Source: an uncultured Candidatus Entotheonella sp. (GTDB lineage Bacteria; Tectomicrobia; Entotheonellia; Entotheonellales; Entotheonellaceae). Taken from it: a DNA stretch of 64,000 nucleotides. The stretch spans positions 545,300 through 609,299 of the forward strand of contig OX639990.1 of assembly GCA_951828535.1 (NCBI GenBank). The letters are read 5' to 3'. Below are positions 1-8,873 of this stretch, piece after piece; position 1 is the first letter of the stretch, and each line of letters begins with the position of its first letter. Under the pieces are notes generated by a model, which searched no databases, was not told where the DNA came from, and saw nothing but the letters and a program-made list of their open reading frames with translations. The position numbers were made by a program, and so were the translations under genes.

Positions 1-525
1 CTGAAACTCGTCTTCGAGCGATTGGATAAAGGACAGAAAGTCTGCCTCCAGCCGGTTGATGGGCACGCCGTCCTGCACGTCCCACTGTCGGCCTTCGGGG
101 TTGTCGGGCAGCAGCGAGGCAACGTGCGCGCTACCGGGCAGGCCGTCAGCGCCGACGTCAAGGGCCACCATGACGTCGAAACGCAGCAGGGCGAGGTCAG
201 TCATATCGTCGGGGGTGAAGGGCTCGCCACGTAGATGGGTGTGCACATAGCGCAGGCCGCGCAGGCGGTTGACAGCGGTCCGAAAGCGTCCGATGTCGGG
301 CAGGAAGATGCTCTTGTGATCACCGACCACGACGTGTCCAATGGTACCCTTGCGGTCTATCAGCACGCCGATCTGGCGATTGAGTTCCTGAGACAATTCG
401 CAAAGATAGCGCCCGAGTTCCTGCGTGACGATCTGTTGCGCCGGTACTTTGCGGCGGTAGACGTGCTCAAGACGCCGGATCTGGTTCGCTTTCAGCCCTG
501 TGACATTGCCGTGTATGCGCTTGAT
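1..525 (-). CDS. hflX: HflX-type GTPase, N-terminal part (runs off left edge)
   Basis: The 175 codons present encode the long N-terminal domain of HflX, a ribosome-associated GTPase that splits stalled or hibernating ribosomes. Recognisable blocks are IHGNVTGLKANQ near the start, NRQIGVLIDRKG near residue 55, and RGEPFTPDDMTDLALLRFD near residue 105, which fit the long HflX form. The G domain lies outside the window. No ATG, GTG or TTG exists between the pyrF stop (547-549) and the conserved N-terminus. An ideal Shine-Dalgarno GGAGAGGAG (533-541) sits 7 nt before an ATC at 523-525, taken here as the start; ATA at 514-516 is the alternative. It lies 21 nt downstream of pyrF and is probably co-transcribed with it. 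Family call fairly sure, start uncertain. Confidence 0.75.
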   Translation of the reverse strand, partial: MKRIHGNVTGLKANQIRRLEHVYRRKVPAQQIVTQELGRYLCELSQELNRQIGVLIDRKGTIGHVVVGDHKSIFLPDIGRFRTAVNRLRGLRYVHTHLRGEPFTPDDMTDLALLRFDVMVALDVGADGLPGSAHVASLLPDNPEGRQWDVQDGVPINRLEADFLSFIQSLEDEFQ

Positions 526-546
526 TGCGTTTCTCCTCTCCGTGGA

Positions 547-1476
547 TCATCCCGCCCCGGACAGCCGGTGCTGGGCGTTGCGGATATCGTCACCCATGCG
601 CTGTGCCGCCTCGCATGCCGCCGCCCCATAGTCCACCTCGCTATAACGGCCCGCATAGCGTTCAGTACGCCAAGCGAAGATGATGCTGCGCGAGGCGTTG
701 ATCAGGGCGCCGTGTCCGCGGTCGTCGAAGCAGCACGCCACGTCAGCCGCAGTAGCGCCCTGGGCGCCGTAGCCGGGTACCAGAAACAAGGTATGCTGCA
801 TGAGTGAACGCAAGCGGGCCGCCTGTTCGGGCCAAGTGGCGCCCACCACGGCGCCGACACTCGAATAGCCGCTCTGCCCGCGGCTGCTTTCGCCCCAGCA
901 TTCCACCAAGCGACCGAGGTGCTCGTATAACGGTCGCCCGTCAACCCGCATATCCTGTAAGTCACCGGCGGACGGATTGGACGTTTTGACCAGCACGAAC
1001 ACGCCGCGGTCATGCCGCTGGGCGCAGTCAACAAATGGCTGGATGCCGTCGCGTCCGAGAAACGGGTTGACGGTGAGGGCATCGGCGGTGAAATCGCCAG
1101 GAGCGCCCAGAAACGCCTCGGCATAGGCACTCGCTGTGGAGCCGATGTCGTTACGCTTGCCGTCGGCGACAACCAGCAACCCTGCTTCTTTGGCATATTG
1201 CGCCGTGCGGACGTATGCCTCAAGGCCGGCAACACCGTAGCGTTCGTAGAAGGCGAGCTGCGGTTTGACCGCCGGAACGACATCGTGCACCGCGTCGATG
1301 ATGCCGCGATTGAAACGCCACAAGGCCTCCGTCACGGCCTCGGCGTTGTCACCCAATTCGGCGCGGCAGGCGGCCAGCAGGTGCGGCGGCAGGCTCTCCG
1401 GGCGCGGGTCGAGCCCCACCACGACGGCGCTGCCTTTGGCATCGATGGCCGCGCAGAGGCGGTCGGCAAAATGCAC
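547..1476 (-). CDS. pyrF: orotidine 5'-phosphate decarboxylase, long (type 2) form
   Basis: Decarboxylates OMP to UMP, the last step of de novo pyrimidine synthesis, in the cytoplasm. The 309-residue length and the early VVVGLDPRPESLP block fit the type 2 PyrF family. The catalytic Asp/Lys network is visible as DGKRNDIGSTA at residues 105-115, and the phosphate-binding end as VPGYGAQGA near residue 245. The start is GTG at 1476, preceded by AGAGGA at 8 nt. It follows the ABC ATPase gene by 28 nt and precedes hflX by 21 nt, so it looks like part of a housekeeping tail on a transporter operon. Nothing is missing from the family core. Confidence 0.93.
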   Translation of the reverse strand: MHFADRLCAAIDAKGSAVVVGLDPRPESLPPHLLAACRAELGDNAEAVTEALWRFNRGIIDAVHDVVPAVKPQLAFYERYGVAGLEAYVRTAQYAKEAGLLVVADGKRNDIGSTASAYAEAFLGAPGDFTADALTVNPFLGRDGIQPFVDCAQRHDRGVFVLVKTSNPSAGDLQDMRVDGRPLYEHLGRLVECWGESSRGQSGYSSVGAVVGATWPEQAARLRSLMQHTLFLVPGYGAQGATAADVACCFDDRGHGALINASRSIIFAWRTERYAGRYSEVDYGAAACEAAQRMGDDIRNAQHRLSGAG

Positions 1477-1504
1477 CTGACGATTCCTCTATTTCACCGC
1501 GGGC

Positions 1505-2602
1505 TCACAATCTGTTGCCGGCGTTGTCGAAGAAAAACGCCCGCCCCAGGTCCAGCCGCAGATGCACCGCTTCGCCCTCGCGCACGCTCGTTTCGCCTTG
1601 CACCAACGCCCGCAACTCCACGCCTTCGGCTTCCAGAATAACAATGGTGCGGCTGCCCAAGGGCTCGATGAGGGAAACCCGCGCCGCCACCGTGTCCGGT
1701 CGTTCGGGCGCGATGGCGATCGACTCGGGGCGGATACCAAGCATGATCTCCCCGTGATCCCGCAACGACGCCGTTCCGCCGGCCGCTTCGAGAGGCAACC
1801 GGAATGCCTGAGAGGCGAGGTTGAGCGCGCCGTTATCGGTCTGCACGTGGCATGGCAGGCAGTTGAGCGGCGGCGAACCAATAAAGGTGGCGACGAAGAA
1901 ATTGACCGGGTAGTGGTATATTTCGTGCGACGTGCCAACCTGTTGAACTTCGCCGTCCCTCATAACGGCAATGACGTCGCCAAGGGACAACGCCTCCTCC
2001 TGATCGTGCGTCACGAAAATCGTCGTGATACCGAGGTGTTTCTGAATACGTTTGATTTCCGTGCGCATTTCCACGCGTAGTGCGGCATCGAGGTTGGCAA
2101 GTGGCTCATCCAGCAGAAAGGCGTCCGGTTCCATGACGATCGCCCTGCCCAGCGCCACCCGCTGCGCCTGACCGCCGGACACCTCGTGCGGCTTGCGCTC
2201 CAGAAGATCCTCGACGTGCAACAGTTCGGCCACCTCGTTCACCCGCCGCCGGCGCTCGCTGCGTCCGTATGTCTTGTGCATGTCCAGGCCGAAAGAGATG
2301 TTGCGCCGGATGCTCAGGTGGGGAAACAGCGCCGTGTCCTGGAACACGAACGCCAGGTTGCGGTCCTTGGGCTGCAACCGGGTGATGTTGCGCCCCTTCA
2401 CCCAGATGGCGTCGTCGTTATCCGGCTGCTCCAGACCGGCGATGCAGCGCAGGGTCGTGGTCTTGCCGCAGCCCGACGGGCCAAGCAGCACCATCAGGGC
2501 GCCCTCGGCGAGCTGCAGGTTGACGTTGCGGCACGCCTGCACACGCCCACGTTGAAAGGTCTTGCGGAGATTATGCACTCGAATGCCGATGTTTTCGGCC
2601 AC
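1505..2602 (-). CDS. ABC transporter ATP-binding protein (MalK/UgpC type)
   Basis: Cytoplasmic ATPase subunit energising the adjacent two permeases. At 365 residues it has the length of the MalK/UgpC class, with an N-terminal ATPase domain and a C-terminal TOBE-type regulatory region. Visible motifs are Walker A GPSGCGKT (41-48), Q-loop VFQDT (86-90), signature VSGGQAQR (141-148), Walker B FLLDEP (162-167) and H-loop VTHD (197-200). The start is GTG at 2602 with AGGGAG just upstream. The reading frame stays open far into the permease gene, but that extension is an overlap in the wrong frame. The stop of the permease lies 14 nt upstream. The substrate cannot be read from the sequence; sugar or polyol is a guess from the family. 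Confidence 0.93.
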   Translation of the reverse strand: MAENIGIRVHNLRKTFQRGRVQACRNVNLQLAEGALMVLLGPSGCGKTTTLRCIAGLEQPDNDDAIWVKGRNITRLQPKDRNLAFVFQDTALFPHLSIRRNISFGLDMHKTYGRSERRRRVNEVAELLHVEDLLERKPHEVSGGQAQRVALGRAIVMEPDAFLLDEPLANLDAALRVEMRTEIKRIQKHLGITTIFVTHDQEEALSLGDVIAVMRDGEVQQVGTSHEIYHYPVNFFVATFIGSPPLNCLPCHVQTDNGALNLASQAFRLPLEAAGGTASLRDHGEIMLGIRPESIAIAPERPDTVAARVSLIEPLGSRTIVILEAEGVELRALVQGETSVREGEAVHLRLDLGRAFFFDNAGNRL

Positions 2603-2616
2603 CCCGTACTCCCTGG

Positions 2617-3453
2617 TTAGTAGCTGCGAACGGCGAATGTCTTCAAGAATTGCCCCTGAGCCAAGATATACAGCAGCACCGGCGGGATACCGGCCATCAG
2701 CGTCATGACCATTAGCACGTCCCACTCCACGCGCTCGCCGCCCACGGCGGAAACGTAGATGATGACCGATGCCGTACGCGGCCCCTGACCCGTCGTTAGC
2801 ATGTTGGAGAACAGAAAATCGTTCCAGCCGACCAGAAAGGCGAGAAACATCAGCGAGGTGATGATCGGCTTGGCCAGCGGCAGCATGACGCGCCAGAACG
2901 CCTTGAACGCCGTGCAGCCGTAAACCATGGCGCACTCTTCGAGGAACCGCGGCAACTCGGCGAAATAGGCGCGCAGAATCCATATGGCGAAGGGGATGAT
3001 GAACACCTGGTACGCCAGCCACAGCCCCGGCATGGTGTCGTACAGCCCGATCTTGACCCACAGGATGGTGAAGGGTACGACGAGCAGCACGAAGGGAAAC
3101 AACAGCGCCATGACGATGATGTAGAACATCACGTCCTTGCCGCGGAACTGCTTGCGCCCGAAGACGTAGGCGCCCGGCACGGCGACACACAGCGCCAGCA
3201 CCGCGGCGCCCAGCCCGGCAATCATGCTGTTGTAGATGTATACGTGGAACTGCTCGAATTCGATGGCATAGCGCCAGGCGTCCAGGCTCCACACCCTGGG
3301 GAGCCAGCGCACGTCGAAGATTTCCTCGGCCGGCTTGAAGGCGGTAAGGGCGATGTAGCCGTATGGGATCAGGACGATCAGCAAAACCACGGCGAGACCG
3401 CTGTAGCTCAAAACTTTCGGGGTGAGGGTCGCACGCCGCGTGTGCATGGCCAT
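2617..3453 (-). CDS. ABC transporter permease, MalG-like
   Basis: Inner-membrane subunit of a carbohydrate-type importer (binding-protein-dependent permease family). The 278-residue protein has about six hydrophobic segments, beginning with one at about residues 16-36. The cytoplasmic EAA loop that docks on the ATPase is visible as EECAMVYGCTAFKAFWRVML (about 171-190), close to the MalG pattern. The start follows the upstream permease stop by 8 nt with no strong Shine-Dalgarno, so translational coupling is likely. A second ATG two codons in is an alternative start. It pairs with the MalF-like gene immediately upstream. Confidence 0.9.
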   Translation of the reverse strand: MAMHTRRATLTPKVLSYSGLAVVLLIVLIPYGYIALTAFKPAEEIFDVRWLPRVWSLDAWRYAIEFEQFHVYIYNSMIAGLGAAVLALCVAVPGAYVFGRKQFRGKDVMFYIIVMALLFPFVLLVVPFTILWVKIGLYDTMPGLWLAYQVFIIPFAIWILRAYFAELPRFLEECAMVYGCTAFKAFWRVMLPLAKPIITSLMFLAFLVGWNDFLFSNMLTTGQGPRTASVIIYVSAVGGERVEWDVLMVMTLMAGIPPVLLYILAQGQFLKTFAVRSY

Positions 3454-3461
3454 AGGGCTGT

Positions 3462-4433
3462 TCAGCGCCTCCGTGCCTGCTTGATCTGCTTCTGAAAGCC
3501 GTGCAAAAACGGCGCGATGAGCACGAAGGTGACCAGGATGAGGAGAAGCCCAACGGTGAACGCCATGCCGAAATCACCCGACAGATAGGCGAACCGGTAG
3601 GTCAGGATGCTGAGGACGCTGGTTTCGTAGCCGGGTCCGCCGCCGGTCAGTTGGAAGGGCTGCTCGATCTTCGCCAGATTCCAGGCAATGCGGATGATCA
3701 CCGCGGCAAGCATGGCGCCGCGAATGTGCGGCAGGGTCACCACCCGGAAGCGTCGCCACAGATTGGCGCCGTAAACCTCCGCGAGCTCATAGTAGCTCTC
3801 GGGTATGGCCTGCAGGGCCGCCAGCAGGATGATGAACATGAAGGGCCAGAAGGTCCACGACGCCACCAGCATGATGATCCACTTGGCCCACAACGGATCG
3901 GAGAACCAGTAAATCGGCTTGGAGATGATGCCCCAGCTCAGCAGATAGTGCGTCACCATGCCGAGGTCGGGGTCGAGCAGGTACATCCAGATCGCGCCGA
4001 CCACCACCGGCGGCATGGCATAAGGCATCAGCATGACGCCGCGCCACACGGATTTCAGGGGGATGAAGGATTGGTTCAGCGCCAGGGCGGCGGCGAGGGC
4101 CAGGGCCAATTGCAGGGCGGTGCTCAACGAGTACAACAGGGTGACGCGTATCGTGGTCCAGAAATACGCCGCGCCGAACAGGTCGCGGTAGTTCTGCAGA
4201 CCGATCCATTCCGGCTCACCGATGAACGGCCACTTGTGGAAACTCATCCACACGCCCTGCAGGAACGGAAGCCACAACAATAAGACGAGGAACAACACGG
4301 TAGGCAACAGGAATAGCCAGATCAGCCAGCGCTCGGCGGCAACGGGTCTGGGGCGGCTGGCCGCCGCGGCGGCAGGAAGAGCAGGGCTGATGTCGATTGG
4401 GTGCCCAGGATGTAGCGCTTCTTGACGGGCCAT
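3462..4433 (-). CDS. ABC transporter permease, MalF/UgpA-like
   Basis: First of the two membrane subunits of the importer. It is 323 residues long with a roughly 35-residue Ala/Pro-rich cytoplasmic N-terminus. The first membrane span is WLIWLFLLPTVLFLVLLLWL, followed by about five more. The EAA loop is visible as YELAEVYGANLWRRFRVVTL near residues 218-237. It lies 24 nt after the binding-protein gene and 8 nt before the second permease, so the three are almost certainly one transcript. Family membership is clear; the transported solute is not. Confidence 0.9.
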   Translation of the reverse strand: MARQEALHPGHPIDISPALPAAAAASRPRPVAAERWLIWLFLLPTVLFLVLLLWLPFLQGVWMSFHKWPFIGEPEWIGLQNYRDLFGAAYFWTTIRVTLLYSLSTALQLALALAAALALNQSFIPLKSVWRGVMLMPYAMPPVVVGAIWMYLLDPDLGMVTHYLLSWGIISKPIYWFSDPLWAKWIIMLVASWTFWPFMFIILLAALQAIPESYYELAEVYGANLWRRFRVVTLPHIRGAMLAAVIIRIAWNLAKIEQPFQLTGGGPGYETSVLSILTYRFAYLSGDFGMAFTVGLLLILVTFVLIAPFLHGFQKQIKQARRR

Positions 4434-4457
4434 CGAAATTCCGGGGTTATGTGGGGA

Positions 4458-5825
4458 TTACAGGATCTTGTTGACTTCAGCGGCGTAGGCGCGCAACTCG
4501 CTGGCCACGTCGTTTCCCTGCATGGCCTGCTGGATGTGCGGCGCGAACAGATTGTACTGGATATCTACGCTCCTGACATGGTTGCTCCACACGCCGGGAT
4601 TATCCAGCATGGAAATGACGGCCTCGATGTAGCGGTCCGGGGCGCCTTTCAGCCCCTCCCACAAGTCGCGGCGGGCGCACAGGCCACAGCTCTTGGCCAG
4701 GGCGATTTGATTCTCCGGCAGCAACCACTCCTTGATGAATTCCCAGGCGGCGGCTTCCTTGATGGCAGCGTCCGGGCCTTCCTGCCGGGCAATACTGAAC
4801 GAACTCATGGACAAAAAAGCCGTCGAGCCGGTGGTGCCGCCGGCCATCGGGCAGTGCGGTCCCCACTGGATGATGCCGTCCTCGATCCCTCGCCGCAAGC
4901 GGCGCAGGATGGTACCGCGGTTGAGGATGTCGGCGTGCACCAGGCTTTTCTGGCCGCGGATCAGTTGCTCCACCGCGGCTTCGTCGGTGCTCTGCGGGGT
5001 GTTCGGCGACGAGAACCCGTACTTGCGGTACAGATCGATGTAGAACTGCACCGCGGTAACCCAGGCGTCGGTGTCACAGTTGGAGCGGCTCCAGTCGTCG
5101 TTGATGAAGTCGCTGTTGGGAATGTCCAACGAGCGCACCCAGCCATTCAACTGCGTGTCGCCGGCGTCCCAGATTTTGCCGTACACCTCATAGGGATACT
5201 CGGTAACGGATTGCAAAGCGGTGAGGAGCTCGACGAGGTGCTCGGTGTCTCGAATGGGCCAATTGCTGTCGAAGTCCAGACCGGCCTGTTCCCAGTGGTC
5301 GAGGCGGGTCACGAACGGCGCCTGCGGGATTAGCGTGAAGGGAAGATCGTAGATCTGATCGGCGTCGGGATAGCCGCGATTCTGCTGTTCGACCAAGGGC
5401 AGCAACCAGGCCATGCCGGCGTGTGTTTCCGGGTCCAAATCGGCGATGAAGTCGTTCATGGGCCGTAGGAAACTTCGCAACTGGCCGCTCCAGCGATTGG
5501 AGCCGTCGAACACCGTGGGCGTTATGCCGGCGATGAAATTCGTGCGGTATTTGGGACCGATAATGCTGCCGTAGGTGTCCCAGGTCGTCTTCACCTTGGC
5601 GCCCGTGCGTTGTTCGAAAGCCTTGACAATCGAAGCGGAGAGGCGTTTGACGATGGGATTCTGCACCCCGATCATGTTCCAGTATACGATGGTGACGCCC
5701 TTGAGGTCGCTACCGGCTTGCGCGTGCAACAGATCCGGTGTGAGGCTGGTGGTCAACCCCATGGCCGCCAATCCGGCGGTCATCGCAACGAAATCGCGCC
5801 TGGAGTACCGTGCATCGAGGTCCAT
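4458..5825 (-). CDS. ABC transporter solute-binding protein (extracellular, family 1), Tat-exported
   Basis: Periplasmic solute receptor of the transporter encoded just downstream, 455 residues, the usual size for family 1 carbohydrate-binding proteins. The N-terminus carries a twin-arginine signal with SRRDFVAM at about residues 8-15 and a hydrophobic stretch ending near LHAQA. The mature part opens with GVTIVYWNMIG, typical of the first beta strand in this family. ATG at 5825 was chosen because AGGGAGG lies 6 nt upstream and the Tat motif then sits at the right distance from the start; the frame stays open 72 nt further upstream. First gene of the operon. Confidence 0.9.
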   Translation of the reverse strand: MDLDARYSRRDFVAMTAGLAAMGLTTSLTPDLLHAQAGSDLKGVTIVYWNMIGVQNPIVKRLSASIVKAFEQRTGAKVKTTWDTYGSIIGPKYRTNFIAGITPTVFDGSNRWSGQLRSFLRPMNDFIADLDPETHAGMAWLLPLVEQQNRGYPDADQIYDLPFTLIPQAPFVTRLDHWEQAGLDFDSNWPIRDTEHLVELLTALQSVTEYPYEVYGKIWDAGDTQLNGWVRSLDIPNSDFINDDWSRSNCDTDAWVTAVQFYIDLYRKYGFSSPNTPQSTDEAAVEQLIRGQKSLVHADILNRGTILRRLRRGIEDGIIQWGPHCPMAGGTTGSTAFLSMSSFSIARQEGPDAAIKEAAAWEFIKEWLLPENQIALAKSCGLCARRDLWEGLKGAPDRYIEAVISMLDNPGVWSNHVRSVDIQYNLFAPHIQQAMQGNDVASELRAYAAEVNKIL

Positions 5826-5893
5826 GACCGCCTCCCTGTCTATCGTTTTGCCCCGCGCGGAACCTAGCTTTAGGCACCGGCTGTTGGCGTGGC

Positions 5894-5922
5894 ACACTAC
5901 TAAAGCTGGTGCGGGAGGTCAA
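5894..5922 (-). promoter_or_regulatory. candidate sigma70 promoter of the ABC/pyrF/hflX operon
   Basis: Read on the minus strand, TTGACC (5917-5922) and TAGTGT (5894-5899) are separated by 17 nt, about 70 nt upstream of the binding-protein ATG. The -35 is good and the -10 is weak. This is a pattern match only. Confidence 0.35.
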
Positions 5923-6035
5923 GCGATGGTCGCTGTCGGCGGGCAAGTTGCGTTCGGGCAGGGCTGTAGGCAAGATAAACACCGTGCGGCGAGCCGTGTA
6001 ACGGCGGGGATGAAGACACAGCAGAGGAGATGGGA

Positions 6036-6941
6036 ATGACGGCCGTGGTGATACCCACGCAGGACCGTGTGGAAGGTTACTTCAAAGAACTCAACAACTG
6101 GGGCCGCTGGGGCAACGACGACCAGCTCGGCACGCTGAACCTGATCACGCCAGCCAAGCAGGCGGCGGCGAAGGATCTCATCCGGAGCGGGTTGGCGGTG
6201 TCGCTGGCGCGGGACGTGGTGCCCCGCCCGGTGTATATGTACCACGTTACCTTCCCGTCGAAACGGGAGCGGGTGGACATCGTCCTGGACCGTTTCGACA
6301 TGGTCTACCATGGCTTCTGGATCACCCACGTCGACGCGCTGTGCCACGTGGCTTGGGACGGGGAGTTGTACAACGGGCGCCCGTTTGCGGACAGCCTCAC
6401 CGCTGAAGGCGCCACCTGGTGTCCCATTGATCCCATTTTCAACAAAGGTATCCTCACACGGGGCGTGCTGCTGGACATCGCCGCCGGGCGCAACGAAGGG
6501 CACATTACCGTTGGGCATCCAGTCACGCCAAAGGAGTTGGACGCCGCTGCCAGCCGCGCCGGCGTGCAGGTGGAACCCGGCGACGTGGTCGTGGTGCGCG
6601 GCGGCGACGAGACGTTTCGCACCGCCCATCCGGATTGGCGGCCGCGAATCTCGCCCCACCCGGGGCTGAACCTGTCGTGCCTGGAGTGGTTCCGGGAAAA
6701 GGACATCGCCGCCATTGCCTGGGACATGATGGACGAGCGTCCGAGCGGTTACCAGGGTTTCGGTATGGGCACGCACCTGGCCATTCCGTTCCTCGGCCTC
6801 GCCCTCATCGACAACGTTGACCCCGAGCGCCTGGCGGTAGCCTGCACCGAGCAGGGACGCTACGAATTCTTCTTCTCGGCCATGCCGCTGCCGCTCGTCG
6901 GCGCCACTGGCGCCCCGGCGCACCCGGTTGCCATCTTCTGA
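6036..6941 (+). CDS. cyclase family protein (kynurenine formamidase-like fold)
   Basis: Member of the metal-dependent cyclase/amidohydrolase family that includes bacterial kynurenine formamidase. The family motif is present as HGFWITHVDALCHVAWDG near residues 90-107, supplying His/Asp/His metal ligands, and LLDIAAGR follows in its usual place. It is 301 residues long with no signal peptide, so cytoplasmic. Two in-frame ATGs compete. The second (6036) is chosen because AGGAG lies 6 nt before it, whereas the first directly abuts the Shine-Dalgarno. It is followed 12 nt later by a TatD-type hydrolase. The substrate is unknown; a homologue with a signal peptide lies at 42362. Confidence 0.85.
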   Translation: MTAVVIPTQDRVEGYFKELNNWGRWGNDDQLGTLNLITPAKQAAAKDLIRSGLAVSLARDVVPRPVYMYHVTFPSKRERVDIVLDRFDMVYHGFWITHVDALCHVAWDGELYNGRPFADSLTAEGATWCPIDPIFNKGILTRGVLLDIAAGRNEGHITVGHPVTPKELDAAASRAGVQVEPGDVVVVRGGDETFRTAHPDWRPRISPHPGLNLSCLEWFREKDIAAIAWDMMDERPSGYQGFGMGTHLAIPFLGLALIDNVDPERLAVACTEQGRYEFFFSAMPLPLVGATGAPAHPVAIF

Positions 6942-6953
6942 GGCCAATTTCGG

Positions 6954-7736
6954 ATGACACTGCGCGAATCCGATCTGCCGCTTGTCGACGCCCATGCCCA
7001 CCTGTACGCGCCGGCCTTTGCCGCCGACCTGGACGCTGTGCTGGCCCGGGCGGCCGCCCAGGGCGTACAGGCGATTCTCTGCGTCAGCGAGAGCCTCGCG
7101 GAAGCGGAGCGAGTCATCGAGTTGGCGGATCGCCATCCGCTCATCAAACCCTGTGCCGGGCTGTACCCGACGATTCTCGACCGCGATGCAGCGGCGGCGA
7201 TGCTGGATTTCATCCGCCGGCACCAGGACCGGCTGGTGGCCATCGGCGAGGTTGGCCTGGATTACTGGAAGGTGCAGGACGCCGCCGACCGTGAGGTGCA
7301 GCGCGACATTCTGGCGCAGCATATTGCCCTGGCCCGCGAACTCGATATGCCGCTCAACATCCACTCCCGTTCCGCTGGCCGTCACTGCATCGCCTGGCTG
7401 CGCGAGAACGGCGCCCGGCACGTTCTGCTGCACGCCTTCGACGGCAAAGCCGCCACCGCTCGCGCCACCATCGAAGCGGGGTACTATTTTTCCATTCCCC
7501 CGTCGATTGTCCGTTCGCCGCAGAAACAGAAACTCGTCCGCCATCTGCCGCTGGAGCACCTGTTGCTGGAGTCCGACGCTCCCGTCTTGGGTCCTGACAA
7601 AGACGTACGCAACGAGCCGTGTAACGTCTGGCTGTCCTGCCAGCACATCGCCGCTATCAAGGGCGTGCCCGTGGATGAGGCGGCCCGAATGACTACCGCC
7701 AACGCCAAGCGCCTGTTTCCGCGGGCCTTTTCTTAG
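6954..7736 (+). CDS. TatD-family metal-dependent hydrolase
   Basis: TIM-barrel metallohydrolase of the TatD/YcfH group, 260 residues, cytoplasmic. The N-terminal metal pair is HAHLY (15-19), the bridging Glu is in IGEVGLDYWK, the next His is in NIHSRSAG, and the terminal Asp is in LLESDAPVLG. All ligands expected for a two-metal TatD enzyme are present. It is probably co-transcribed with the cyclase 12 nt upstream. TatD proteins are usually described as nucleases, but the pairing with a cyclase leaves a small-molecule role possible. Confidence 0.88.
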   Translation: MTLRESDLPLVDAHAHLYAPAFAADLDAVLARAAAQGVQAILCVSESLAEAERVIELADRHPLIKPCAGLYPTILDRDAAAAMLDFIRRHQDRLVAIGEVGLDYWKVQDAADREVQRDILAQHIALARELDMPLNIHSRSAGRHCIAWLRENGARHVLLHAFDGKAATARATIEAGYYFSIPPSIVRSPQKQKLVRHLPLEHLLLESDAPVLGPDKDVRNEPCNVWLSCQHIAAIKGVPVDEAARMTTANAKRLFPRAFS

Positions 7737-7860
7737 GACGCGAGTGGCCTGAATCGGCTTGTTTCCCGCATCCGGCGCATGCAGAATAGTGCGCTGTTGA
7801 AAGCCGTTACATCGGCAGTATATCCCGCAATTGATTCCCCTTCGGCAAAGGAGACCGCAC

Positions 7861-8304
7861 GTGGCAATCAAGGTTCTTGAACTGCATCACCACGGCATTC
7901 GCATCGGCAAGGAAGACGGCGAGGTCGAAAAAGCACGCTCGTTTTACAGCGACGTGCTTGGGCTGGAGACCGACGCCGGCCGGCCCACGATCCCGGGCAT
8001 TCCCGGCTTCTGGATGTACGTCGGGGAAGGCGACAATACCTCGCAGATCCACCTCATGGGTGCCGTTGGCATGTCCCCCGTCGCGCGCAGCGAAAAGGAA
8101 GACCCCACTCACCCGCACGTCGCCCTCGCCGTCGAGGACATCCAGGAAGCCAAACGCGACCTGGACGCCCGCGGCATCTGGTACTGGCAGATCGAAGGTC
8201 TCGTCGGCCAGGGATCCGATCAGATATTCGTCCGCGACCCCTTCGACAATATCATCGAACTGCACCAGATCGGCACCTGCCGCTGCAATAAGGCGGTGCT
8301 GTAG
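7861..8304 (+). CDS. VOC (glyoxalase/dioxygenase-like) family protein
   Basis: Single-subunit vicinal-oxygen-chelate protein, 147 residues, built of two paired beta-alpha-beta-beta-beta modules. Likely metal ligands are His in LELHHHGIRI near the start, His in HPHVALAVEDI near residue 80, and Glu in FDNIIELHQIG near the C-terminus. GTG at 7861 was chosen: AAGGAG lies just upstream and the predicted N-terminus then begins exactly at the first VOC strand. A TTG 30 nt upstream is possible but would add residues not expected in the family. Reaction unknown. Confidence 0.82.
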   Translation: MAIKVLELHHHGIRIGKEDGEVEKARSFYSDVLGLETDAGRPTIPGIPGFWMYVGEGDNTSQIHLMGAVGMSPVARSEKEDPTHPHVALAVEDIQEAKRDLDARGIWYWQIEGLVGQGSDQIFVRDPFDNIIELHQIGTCRCNKAVL

Positions 8305-8402
8305 AAGAGCGGAAGCCATACCGATAGATGATTCACCATGCGCATACTCAGGCGGGGTAAGATCGGAAGACGGGCGCCGGGGGCGCTGTCAATCGGCGAG
8401 TT

Positions 8403-8870
8403 CTATTGATACCGGGTGCCGCGCCTGGGTTCCCCCTTGATGAGATCGGGCGGCTCGTAGTTGATGTAGAACACTTCAAACTCCGTGCTCTCACCCGGTT
8501 CGACACGGATCACTCGTATCTCATTGTCCGCGTTACCCGCTGTCTCCAGGCGCTCGAAGGTGATTTTGGGGAAGGGGATACGATAAAGCCGCGGGGTGTC
8601 GTCTTTCTCCAGTGCCTCAACGTAGATATACAGTGACTCTTCTGAGGCGCTCGGCTGCGTGGCCAGCAATTGATAGTCGCCTTGGGGCGGATTGGGATTA
8701 GGATGGCCGAGGGCCTGTAATTGAATCCCCAATGGCAGCCAGATAGCCACGGCACCCGCAATGGCGGCCAGGGCTTTGAGCTTGCGTCCAGACAGGAAGA
8801 TGGCGAGAAAAATGACCAGTATGCAGCCCGTATGGAGGGCCAAAAGACTTGCGTAGGATGTTAATGGCAT
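8403..8870 (-). CDS. small membrane protein, paralogue of its upstream neighbour
   Basis: Unrecognised 155-residue protein. Two hydrophobic helices (about residues 6-26 and 33-50) are followed by a soluble domain of about 100 residues. The soluble part shares an ordered pattern with the protein encoded at 8874-9326: LG-x-P-x-P, a G-x-Y block, a YIYV strand, DDTPRLYRIPF and a VEPG motif near the end. The two are clearly paralogues from a tandem duplication. It lies 3 nt after that gene and is the last gene of the MotA/ExbD-like module. No known family could be assigned. Confidence 0.7.
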   Translation of the reverse strand: MPLTSYASLLALHTGCILVIFLAIFLSGRKLKALAAIAGAVAIWLPLGIQLQALGHPNPNPPQGDYQLLATQPSASEESLYIYVEALEKDDTPRLYRIPFPKITFERLETAGNADNEIRVIRVEPGESTEFEVFYINYEPPDLIKGEPRRGTRYQ

Positions 8871-8873
8871 GGG

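Noticed and set aside
1505-3577. Apparent 690-residue fusion of a permease-region peptide with the ABC ATPase
   Set aside because: The upstream part is out of frame with the true permease; the ATPase begins at GTG 2602 with its own ribosome site.
5919-7871. A 650-codon open frame on the minus strand opposite the cyclase/TatD genes
   Set aside because: It is the antisense shadow of two well-supported plus-strand genes in GC-rich DNA; its translation has no family motifs.
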